Positions 1-5,461 of a DNA stretch of 7,224 nucleotides are shown piece after piece. Below the pieces are notes generated by a model that saw nothing but the letters and a program-made list of their open reading frames with translations, ran no database searches and was not told where the DNA came from. The stretch is from SHLQ01 sp964494395 (GTDB lineage: Bacteria > Actinomycetota > Acidimicrobiia > Acidimicrobiales > SHLQ01). Position 1 is the stretch's first letter, and every line of letters starts with the position of its first letter. The stretch spans positions 1-7,224 of the forward strand of contig CAZBTI010000155.1 in assembly GCA_964494395.1 (NCBI GenBank), written 5' to 3'. The position numbers were made by a program, and so were the translations under genes.

Positions 1-73
1 GCTCGTTCTGGTCGAAGTTGCGCTCTCTCGACGGGAAAGCGATTGGTCTGTCGAAGCGATCGGGTTGGCGTGA
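1..73 (+). CDS. 3' end of an unidentified upstream gene (partial)
   Basis: An open frame runs in from the left edge (codons from base 2) and stops with TGA at 71-73. The visible C-terminus reads LVLVEVALSRRESDWSVEAI followed by GLA. The stop shares one base with the next gene's ATG (TGATG), the usual sign of translational coupling in an operon. About 23 residues are too few to assign a family. The position in front of a cell-wall hydrolase and an xis-int pair suggests another gene of the mobile element, but that is inference from context. Confidence 0.5.
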   Translation, partial: LVLVEVALSRRESDWSVEAIGLA

Positions 74-1260
74 TGACCAAGATCGTCGTCGCCATGATGG
101 GCGTGCTCGCATCGCCACTGGTGATGATCTTCGCCCTTGTGTCCCTTGCTGGCGGCGCAGCTTCCGGAGCAACCGCTGCCGGACAAGCGCTCTTCGATCC
201 GTCGACTGAAGCGATCGAGGACATCCCGCCCCAGCTTCTCGATCTGTATGCAACCCACGCCGGAGCCTGCTCCGGTCTGCCGTGGCAGGTCATCGCCGGG
301 ATCGGCAAGGTCGAGTCCAATCATGGCCGCTTCGGCGGCTCATCAATTGGCACAGACGGAGTGGTGCGTCCATCGATCATCGGCATCCCGCTCAACGGTC
401 AGAACGGCACAGCGGCGATTGTCGACACTGACGATGGCGCACTTGATCGCGACACGATCTGGGATCGCGCTGTCGGCCCGTTCCAGTTCATCCCCACGTC
501 CTGGACGATCTATGGCCGAGACGGCAACGGCGACGGGCGTCGAGATCCGCACAACATCTTCGATGCGGTCCCGGCTGCAGTCGCTCACCTTTGTCCACAC
601 GGCTCCGTCACCGACGTCGAGGCCGCCATATTCGCCTACAACCGCTCGGCCGACTATGTGGCGCTGGTTCTGGAGTGGGCGGCAACCTACACCGGCCCGC
701 TGTCGGCAGTTGGCCCACTCGTCGGCGGACACGCCTATCCAGCTCCACTCGGCTACGCGACCGAGGCGATAGCCACACGTTCCCATCACACCTATCCCGC
801 CGCAGACATCGGTCTTCCAGTCGGCACATCGCTGTACGCCATGGCCGATGGGGTGGTCGCCACCGTTGTCGCCAACGCTGGCATCTACCAACCGGACGGC
901 CCCGGCCGGTGCGGAAACACCGTCGTCATCGAGGGAGTCGACGGCGCCCGCTACACCTACTGCCACCTCTCGCTCGTCACCGTCGCCACCGGCGACCAAG
1001 TGGCGGCTGGGGACCTGCTCGGCTTCAGCGGCGGCCAGCCAGGAACGCCAGGCGCAGGCAACACCACCGGCCCTCACCTGCACTTATCAGTCCGGGTCTA
1101 TGGCCAATCTGTATGCCCACAGCCGATGCTTCTCGGGATCATCCGCCAAACGCCGATTCCACCCACGGCTGCGCCGAGCAGCGGCTGCATCGCCGGCCAG
1201 GTAGGCATCGACTGGTCCGCGTGGCTCGTCCAAGCCACATCGAGTTCGCCAGGAGGCTGA
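73..1260 (+). CDS. Membrane-anchored lytic transglycosylase / M23 peptidase
   Basis: A predicted 395-residue bifunctional peptidoglycan hydrolase, acting outside the membrane on glycan strands and peptide cross-links. Residues ~4-27 form one hydrophobic signal anchor. Residues ~60-210 are a transglycosylase (SLT/MltB-like) domain: catalytic-type Glu81 in GKVESNHG, then GPFQFIPTSW, a DGNGDGRRDP loop and AYNRS. Residues ~235-350 are a LytM/M23 zinc peptidase domain: the HTYPAAD metal motif (His239, Asp245), YCHLS and HLHLSV. ATG 73 is chosen because it overlaps the upstream stop (TGATG) and directly precedes the anchor; an in-frame TTG at 43 and GTG at 70 are less likely. In conjugative elements such enzymes open the wall for the transfer channel (VirB1-like role). 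That role is inferred here from the adjacent xis and int; a host wall-remodelling enzyme is the alternative. Confidence 0.85.
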   Translation: MTKIVVAMMGVLASPLVMIFALVSLAGGAASGATAAGQALFDPSTEAIEDIPPQLLDLYATHAGACSGLPWQVIAGIGKVESNHGRFGGSSIGTDGVVRPSIIGIPLNGQNGTAAIVDTDDGALDRDTIWDRAVGPFQFIPTSWTIYGRDGNGDGRRDPHNIFDAVPAAVAHLCPHGSVTDVEAAIFAYNRSADYVALVLEWAATYTGPLSAVGPLVGGHAYPAPLGYATEAIATRSHHTYPAADIGLPVGTSLYAMADGVVATVVANAGIYQPDGPGRCGNTVVIEGVDGARYTYCHLSLVTVATGDQVAAGDLLGFSGGQPGTPGAGNTTGPHLHLSVRVYGQSVCPQPMLLGIIRQTPIPPTAAPSSGCIAGQVGIDWSAWLVQATSSSPGG

Positions 1261-1262
1261 CG

Positions 1263-1475
1263 ATGACGGCCGCAACTTCCTCCGATGACGACGGCGCACT
1301 GATGGACATCGACGACGTCGCCGAGCGCCTGTCGGTCTCACCCCGCTTCGTGAGGCGGCTTGTCGAAGAACGCCGGATCACGTTCCTGAAGATCGGCCGA
1401 CACGTTCGCTTCGATCGCTCAGATGTGGAGCGCTGGATCGAAAGCCAACGCGTTGTCCAGGCCAATCCCAGCTGA
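1263..1475 (+). CDS. xis: Excisionase-type DNA-binding protein (MerR/Xis HTH)
   Basis: A 70-residue protein made almost entirely of a winged helix-turn-helix of the excisionase/MerR-like class: MDIDDVAERLSVSPRFVRRL, then the LKIGRHVRFDRSDVERWIES wing, roughly residues 14-62. Such proteins bend DNA at attachment sites and steer the integrase towards excision, and often control int transcription. ATG 1263 is chosen because a perfect AGGAGG (1251-1256) lies six bases before it. That Shine-Dalgarno sits inside the end of the hydrolase gene, whose stop is two bases upstream, so the genes are probably cotranscribed. The integrase follows after 50 bp. The fold is clear; the excisionase role rests on its position next to int. 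A plain transcriptional regulator is the alternative. Confidence 0.85.
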   Translation: MTAATSSDDDGALMDIDDVAERLSVSPRFVRRLVEERRITFLKIGRHVRFDRSDVERWIESQRVVQANPS

Positions 1476-1494
1476 GTTCGTGTCACACACCAAC

Positions 1495-1507
1495 GCAACC
1501 ATGTTGC
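1495..1507. promoter_or_regulatory. Small inverted repeat between xis and int
   Basis: GCAAC-CAT-GTTGC, a perfect 5-bp dyad in the 50-bp xis-int gap, ends nine bases before the int Shine-Dalgarno. It could be an operator or a recombinase/Xis contact site. At this length it could also be chance. Confidence 0.25.
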
Positions 1508-1525
1508 AACTGAAAGGAGCGGACC

Positions 1526-2671
1526 ATGGCTGACATCCAAAAGCGCAAAACGTCGGAGGGCGAGACCAGATGGGACGTCCGCTACCGCGATGAGGGGCGC
1601 CGACAACGCAAGAAGACATTCGATCGCAAGATCGATGCCACGAGGTTCGCCAACACCGTTGAGGCTGACCTGCTTCGCGGCGACTGGATCGATCCGAACC
1701 GTGGCAAAGAGACCTTTGACGTCTGGGCCGAGCGATGGCTGACCACCTTGGGTGACAAGAAACCTAAGACCGCAGAAAGCTACGAGTCCATCGTGCGGAA
1801 GCACCTGCTCCCGCGATTCGGCACCTGGCCGATCGGAGCGATCGAGTACCCGACGGTGCTCACCTTCATCAGCGAACTGCAGGCGCGCGGGTTGGGAGCG
1901 GGCACGATACGCAACATCAGGGATGTACTCAGGCTCGTGCTGCAGCTCGCCGTTCGATCGGGGGCGCTGAAGTCGAACCCAGTCGTCGGCGTGAAGGTCG
2001 CCAAGTCCCGACGAAAGGAAATGATCTTCCTTGAGCCTGAGCAAATCATTCGTCTAGCCGAGGAAGTGAGCCGCCCGCCTCAGCGGTACCGCCGCGGCGA
2101 ACGACGCCAGTCCGGCTACCCCGAATACGGCCTGCTAGTCAGGACTGCCGCATTCACCGGACTACGCGCCGGCGAGCTTGTGGCACTACGGCGGAAGGCC
2201 ATCGACCAGGAAGGCAGGCGAATCCACGTCCGCGCGTCGGCATCGGAGGCTCGTGGAGAACTGCAAATAGTCGCCACAAAGACCTACGAGCACCGGGCCG
2301 TTCCCGTTCCTTCGTCTCTCGGTGTCGAGCTCTCTGACCACATCGCCGCGCTGGATGCGGAGAGCTTTGTCTGGCGATCTCCACAAGGCGACGCACTCCG
2401 GTACGGCAACTGGTTCAAGCGCCACTTCAAGCCAGCCGTGCTCCGCTGCGGTCTGCCAGCCGACACTCGCTTTCACGACCTCCGGCACAGCTATGCAGCG
2501 ATGCTTATCTCAAAGGGTGCACATCCTCGGTCGATAATGGAGCGTCTCGGCCACAGCACCATCACAGTGACGCTCGATACGTACGGACACCTATTCCCGG
2601 GCCTGGAGGCAGTCCTCGATGACCAGCTCGACGACCTCCACCGGTCCGGACTCCGCAGCGAGCCGACCTAA
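1526..2671 (+). CDS. int: Tyrosine recombinase (integrase) of a mobile element
   Basis: A complete 381-residue phage/ICE-type site-specific recombinase. An N-terminal arm-type DNA-binding region (~1-60, with RWDVRYRDEGRRQRKKTFDR) is followed by a SAM-like core-binding domain (~63-158) and the catalytic domain (~165-360). All catalytic residues are visible: Arg214 in TGLRAGEL, Lys252 in ATKTYEHRAVPV, His317 and Arg320 in HDLRHSY, His343 in LGHS, and the nucleophile Tyr353 in DTYGHLF. Length is normal for the family and no frame damage is seen, so it should be active. ATG 1526 has GGAG at 1516-1519. It lies just after xis, as in many actinobacterial integrative elements, where it would integrate and, with Xis, excise the element. 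The target site is not evident beside the gene; the tRNA at the right edge is one candidate. Confidence 0.95.
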   Translation: MADIQKRKTSEGETRWDVRYRDEGRRQRKKTFDRKIDATRFANTVEADLLRGDWIDPNRGKETFDVWAERWLTTLGDKKPKTAESYESIVRKHLLPRFGTWPIGAIEYPTVLTFISELQARGLGAGTIRNIRDVLRLVLQLAVRSGALKSNPVVGVKVAKSRRKEMIFLEPEQIIRLAEEVSRPPQRYRRGERRQSGYPEYGLLVRTAAFTGLRAGELVALRRKAIDQEGRRIHVRASASEARGELQIVATKTYEHRAVPVPSSLGVELSDHIAALDAESFVWRSPQGDALRYGNWFKRHFKPAVLRCGLPADTRFHDLRHSYAAMLISKGAHPRSIMERLGHSTITVTLDTYGHLFPGLEAVLDDQLDDLHRSGLRSEPT

Positions 2672-2892
2672 ACCGACCGCCACTGCGCCTACACCTGAGC
2701 GTCACGGGCATCGGGACCGAGGTGGGGACTCCGGGCCATCTGTGCCGATCCCGGGCGGTCTCAAGAGCGGTCGAGCGGCGTGATTATCGAGTGGGCCGAG
2801 CCGCCGCGATCCACTGCACCACGCCCGTTGTGCGGCGCGACAGCCGCGCTCCGTGGCTCGGGATTATGCGCCGGGTCGCTCGCTGCTCGGGC
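2672..2892. other. Non-coding gap after int
   Basis: GC-rich DNA between the convergent int and lspA genes. I see no convincing gene, no tRNA T-arm fragment, and no copy of the 3' tRNA sequence found at the right edge. If attP/attR lies next to int, as is common, it should be here, but no core can be recognised without the other end of the element. Confidence 0.4.
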
Positions 2893-2930
2893 CTCCCTCT
2901 CTCATGTCCCGACATGAGTGAATCAGGGAG
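2893..2930 (-). terminator. Inverted repeat downstream of lspA, possible terminator
   Basis: A perfect 8-bp dyad CTCATGTC-cc-GACATGAG (2901-2918) is flanked by a second pair of arms, CTCCCT (2893-2898) and AGGGAG (2925-2930). The right outer arm includes the lspA stop codon region, so a folded lspA transcript would end in this hairpin. No U-run follows on either strand, so it would be a weak or U-less actinobacterial-style terminator. A protein-binding or attachment-related site is the alternative. Confidence 0.4.
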
Positions 2931-3423
2931 TGGCGGATTGATCGAGCAGGTCGGTTCTTGAATCGTGGCTGTGGTTCGCTTGGGTGGCTGGTGTCGGCCA
3001 GATCGTGAGGACAGCCAAGAGTGCGGCGCCGGTCGTGATGTAGATGTCGGCGACGTTGAACGTGGGCCACCAGCCGAGGTGCAACAAGTCGACGACGCTG
3101 CCGGACTCGATGCGATCGATGCTGTTCGCGACGGCGCCGGCCGCGACCATCGAGGTCGGGACCACTGGCGCCTGGCCCGCGAGCCAGGCCCCGACGAGTA
3201 GTACGGCGATCAGCAGGCCTGCTGCGACGAGTACGACTGCGGGCACCCGGTTGAAGAGGCCGAATGCGATTCCGTCGTTGTGGCTGAGTTGCAGATCGAG
3301 CGGCCCCGGAAGCTCGATCGGCCCGTTGTCGAGTGCTCGCACTGCCCAGGCCTTGGTGGCGAGGTCAATGACGATCAGTGCTGCTGTGACGATGGCGAAA
3401 CCCCCGTGGCGTCGCAGTGTCAT
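2923..3423 (-). CDS. lspA: Signal peptidase II (lipoprotein signal peptidase), operon-borne
   Basis: A 166-residue polytopic membrane aspartyl protease of the LspA family, which cleaves signal peptides from diacylglyceryl-modified prolipoproteins. Visible family motifs: DLATK (Asp20), HNDGIAFG (48-55), ANSIDR (Asn100, Asp103), VVDLL (Asp112) and FNVAD (Asp126). The last two aspartates are the expected catalytic dyad. About four hydrophobic segments are present (~9-27, 62-82, 88-100, 128-142). It starts inside the stop of the CDF gene (ATGA overlap, 3420-3423), so it is cotranslated with the metal genes. Its placement suggests an accessory copy, as in heavy-metal clusters where an LspA homologue accompanies a transporter (for example PbrC in Cupriavidus pbr). 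What lipoprotein it serves here is unknown; no lipoprotein gene is visible in the window. Confidence 0.92.
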   Translation of the reverse strand: MTLRRHGGFAIVTAALIVIDLATKAWAVRALDNGPIELPGPLDLQLSHNDGIAFGLFNRVPAVVLVAAGLLIAVLLVGAWLAGQAPVVPTSMVAAGAVANSIDRIESGSVVDLLHLGWWPTFNVADIYITTGAALLAVLTIWPTPATQANHSHDSRTDLLDQSATP

Positions 3424-4208
3424 CGACTCATGCCGAGGATGCGGCGAGCACCGTTGGCGACGACGGCGAAGATCAACCCACCGGCGATCAAGTCCGGGAT
3501 CGCGGAGTCGAAGACGATAACTCCGATGGCTGCGGCGATGACGAGGGCGTTGACCTTGATGTCGTTCGCGGTGAAGATCCAGCTGGCCTGGAGGTGGACC
3601 TCACCGGATCGAACCTGGTTCAAGACGACGAGAGTGACGAGGTTGCCGGCGAGTGCGAGTGCGGACAACACGATCATCGACGTCGGGTCGGGGAGTTCGA
3701 TGTCGACGACGAATCGGCGGATCACCTCGACGAGACCGACCGCGGCAAGGCCGAGCTGGACATAGCCGCTGACCCGTGCGAGGCGCTTCTTGCGGGCCGC
3801 CGCGGTGCCGACGGCTGCGAGGCTGAGTGCGTACACGCTGGCATCGGCTCCCATGTCCAGCGCGTCGGCAACCAACCCCATCGAGCGACTGATGACCCCG
3901 ACGGTGAGCTCACCGACGAAGAACCCGGCATTGATGATCAAGGCGATGAGCAGCGCCCGTTGTTCTCGCACCGGGTCACCCTCGCTGCCCATGTCGCTCG
4001 CGTCGTCGACGTGGCGGGCACCGAGGCCAAGCGGTTCGAGCACATTGCCGATCGCACCAGCGTTGGACCGATGCTCGATGAGGACGTCGCGCTGTTGGCT
4101 GTCGAACTCGACCCGCTCGACGTCGTCGCGGTCGTCGAGTGCCATGCGAATGAGCTGTTCTTCTGCGGCGCAGTCCATCGCCGGGACGTGGAAGCGACTG
4201 ACCGTCAT
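3420..4208 (-). CDS. CDF-type cation transporter with N-terminal HMA-like domain
   Basis: A 262-residue membrane protein. Residues 1-~68 form a heavy-metal-associated-like βαββαβ domain whose loop reads PAMDCAAEE: one Cys (Cys13) and two Glu instead of the usual CxxC. Residues ~84-258 form a six-segment transmembrane unit like the cation diffusion facilitator core. Segment 2 holds LVADALDMGAD, with Asp118 and Asp122 at the CDF metal-site spacing. In segment 5 the expected HxxxD is FTAND, with Asp216 kept and Phe212 in the His place. The long cytoplasmic C-terminal domain of classical CDFs is absent. From memory, proteins with the same MDCxxEE loop and short core occur next to lspA in other bacteria, so this is a coherent subfamily. 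Role inferred: efflux or handling of a soft or divalent cation (Cd, Pb, Zn or similar). It overlaps the sensor gene and lspA by 4 bp each. Confidence 0.82.
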   Translation of the reverse strand: MTVSRFHVPAMDCAAEEQLIRMALDDRDDVERVEFDSQQRDVLIEHRSNAGAIGNVLEPLGLGARHVDDASDMGSEGDPVREQRALLIALIINAGFFVGELTVGVISRSMGLVADALDMGADASVYALSLAAVGTAAARKKRLARVSGYVQLGLAAVGLVEVIRRFVVDIELPDPTSMIVLSALALAGNLVTLVVLNQVRSGEVHLQASWIFTANDIKVNALVIAAAIGVIVFDSAIPDLIAGGLIFAVVANGARRILGMSR

Positions 4209-4555
4209 GACGTATCCGTTTCAGGTTCGTAGTTGGGGCACAGCTCGATGCCGGTGCCGGTGACAGCGAGGAGCTGCTCAGCGGATCGCAGTACGTCGAC
4301 GACCTCGGAGTGCGCGATGCGGTAGAAGGCCTCGCGCCCGCTTCGGCGATCGACGACAAGCCCGCAGTCCCTCAAGCACCTCAGATGCCCGGAGATGTTG
4401 GCCTGTGACGCGTCGAGGGTTTCGACGATGTCAGTCACGCGACGTTCACCGCCAGCGAGCAGGCTCAGGATGGACAGGCGTGTTCGATCACCGAAACCGC
4501 AGAACAGTTTCGCTGCCACGGCGACGTCGCCCGAACGCTCAGTGGTCGCACTCAT
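4205..4555 (-). CDS. ArsR/SmtB-family metal sensor, CmtR-like
   Basis: A 116-residue winged-helix repressor: FGDRTRLSILSLLAGGERRV (~21-40), recognition helix in LDASQANISGHLRCLRDCGL (~47-66), wing VVDRRSGREAFYRI. Cys60 and Cys64 (CxxxC in and just after the recognition helix) plus Cys106 in the tail (ELCPNYEP) match the Cys57-Cys61-Cys102 arrangement of mycobacterial CmtR, a Cd(II)/Pb(II) sensor. Metal binding there would release DNA. No Shine-Dalgarno precedes ATG 4555, but a TANNNT box lies seven bases upstream, suggesting a leaderless mRNA. Its stop overlaps the CDF start (ATGA, 4205-4208), so it should repress its own operon through the palindromes at 4563-4606. Family assignment is firm; the Cd/Pb specificity is inferred from the cysteines. 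Confidence 0.93.
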   Translation of the reverse strand: MSATTERSGDVAVAAKLFCGFGDRTRLSILSLLAGGERRVTDIVETLDASQANISGHLRCLRDCGLVVDRRSGREAFYRIAHSEVVDVLRSAEQLLAVTGTGIELCPNYEPETDTS

Positions 4556-4568
4556 AGGATCGATCGTA
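4556..4568 (-). promoter_or_regulatory. Putative -10 box of a leaderless operon promoter
   Basis: Read on the minus strand, TGA-TACGAT fits an extended -10 (TACGAT at 4568-4563, matching TANNNT). Seven bases then lead to the A of the sensor's ATG (4555), which would be about +1. No Shine-Dalgarno is present. A TTAACA at 4596-4591 resembles a -35 box, but the 22-bp spacing is too long, so the -35 element is unresolved. Confidence 0.5.
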
Positions 4569-4606
4569 TCAGCCGTGACCGATATATCGGTGTTAAGCGA
4601 TACGAT
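4563..4606. promoter_or_regulatory. Nested palindromic operator of the metal operon
   Basis: A perfect 14-bp palindrome ACCGATATATCGGT (4578-4591) is flanked by an outer inverted repeat, ATCGTATC (4563-4570) and GATACGAT (4599-4606). Both are centred on the same point between 4584 and 4585. The 7-bp spacers between them are not symmetric. The left outer arm contains the proposed -10 box. AT-rich dyads of this size in front of an arsR gene are the expected repressor sites. The sensor as binding partner is inferred from position. Confidence 0.7.
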
Positions 4607-4778
4607 TGTGGTGGCAACAACCCCGACTGCCGCTTTCTAGTGCGTAACCGGCAACCACACCCAACCTGCACGTCCCACACATATCGGCGGCGCAGATTCA
4701 CCGCCCACGAGCGAAGACCACCACTCGGTATCGGCCCATATGCCGTGCACCATATTCGCGGCGACGTTGCAGCTTCGG

Positions 4779-4823
4779 TGTGGTACTGGATCCGGCAATA
4801 TGGGTCTCTAGTGAGAGAGATGA
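4779..4823 (+). other. Possible left end and leader of the truncated IS
   Basis: TGTGGTACTGGATCCGGC starts at 4779, about 40 bp before the remnant transposase frame. It begins with TGT as IS481-type ends do. Because the partner end is missing, it cannot be confirmed by pairing. The DNA between 4611 and 4778 holds nothing I recognise. Confidence 0.25.
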
Positions 4824-5397
4824 GAGACGAACGAACGAGAACAACAACGTAGGGTCCGGCATCGACTGTCGGTCCCGCGACACGCGGACGAAGTGAGCGG
4901 TAACGTGGCGGCGACCTGCCGCTACTACGGGATCAGCCGGCCGACACTCTACAAGTGGCTCCGTCAGTACGAAGAGTTTGGTGAGGAAGGCTTGAGAAAC
5001 CGCTCGAGTCGGCCCAAGACATGCCCGCATCAGACTGACGCCGAGATCGTGTCGAAGATCGTCTACCTGCGTCAGCACTACCATTTCGGGCCCGGCAAGA
5101 TCTCGATATATTTGGCTCGGTATCACGAAGTGACCATCTCGAAGTCTGGGGTGTGGCGCATCCTGAAGCGGTTGGACATGAATCGACTGCCGACCTCTCA
5201 GCGATACCAGCGCCACACTCGGCGCTGGAAGCGTTACGAGAAACAGCTTCCCGGTCACCGGGTCCAGATCGATGTCAAGTTCATCGATCCCCTCCCAGAG
5301 TCAGCCGGCGGCGGCAAACGGAAGAAGCGCTATTACCAATTCACGGCTATCGACGATTGCACCCGGATCCGGGCGCTGCGGACATGCTGGTACATCC
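4824..5397 (+). pseudogene. Truncated IS481-type transposase remnant
   Basis: An N-terminal helix-turn-helix (VAATCRYYGISRPTLYKWLR) leads into a winged second domain and the start of the DDE integrase core, with HRVQIDVKF carrying the first catalytic Asp (codon at 5271-5273) and then FTAIDDCTRIRALR. Resemblance to the family stops there, near 5381. The second Asp (TDNG motif) and the Glu are missing, so it cannot catalyse transposition. The only in-frame start of the usual kinds is GTG 4893. However, family-like residues (REQQRRVRHRLSVPRHADE) continue upstream in frame to about 4836, and the frame is open from 4824 without a start codon. An ATG at 4820 lies in another frame and hits a stop at 4850, pointing to a 5' indel. 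The remaining codons to 4823+ are followed by the target duplication and the left end of the next IS. Confidence 0.82.
5383..5397. repeat. Target-site duplication, left copy (15 bp)
   Basis: CATGCTGGTACATCC lies directly before the IS left end and is repeated exactly after its right end at 7075-7089. Fifteen base pairs is within the range known for IS481-family elements. Confidence 0.88.
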
Positions 5398-5449
5398 TGT
5401 CAAGTCCCGGTACCCGTGTTCCAGTTTGGCTCCGGTACCTGTGTTCCGG
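5398..5449 (+). repeat. Left terminal inverted repeat with two 17-bp units
   Basis: It starts TGTCAAGTCC. Units are CGGTACCCGTGTTCCAG (5408-5424) and CGGTACCTGTGTTCCGG (5433-5449), starts 25 bp apart. The same offset (10 bp from the tip) and the same 25-bp step occur at the right end, as expected for transposase-binding sites. Confidence 0.78.
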
Positions 5450-5461
5450 AGTGGTGGGAGG

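Noticed and set aside
343..1083. A 246-codon open frame on the - strand, opposite the hydrolase
   Set aside because: It lies wholly within a gene with two recognised catalytic domains and shows no motif of its own.
2722..2961. A 79-codon open frame between int and lspA on the + strand
   Set aside because: No recognisable domain, no good ribosome site, Arg/Ser-rich composition, and it runs into the end of lspA on the other strand.
3417..4232. A 271-codon open frame on the + strand, fully antisense to the CDF gene
   Set aside because: Its composition (Asp, Glu, Arg, Val runs) is typical of a GC-rich reverse-strand shadow, it has no recognisable domain, and the opposite frame has a clear family and operon overlaps.
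4640..4852. A 70-codon open frame upstream of the transposase remnant
   Set aside because: Low-complexity ending (DERTRTTT), no domain, and it crosses the probable left IS end. Only its last part is relevant, as the frame-shifted start region of the remnant.
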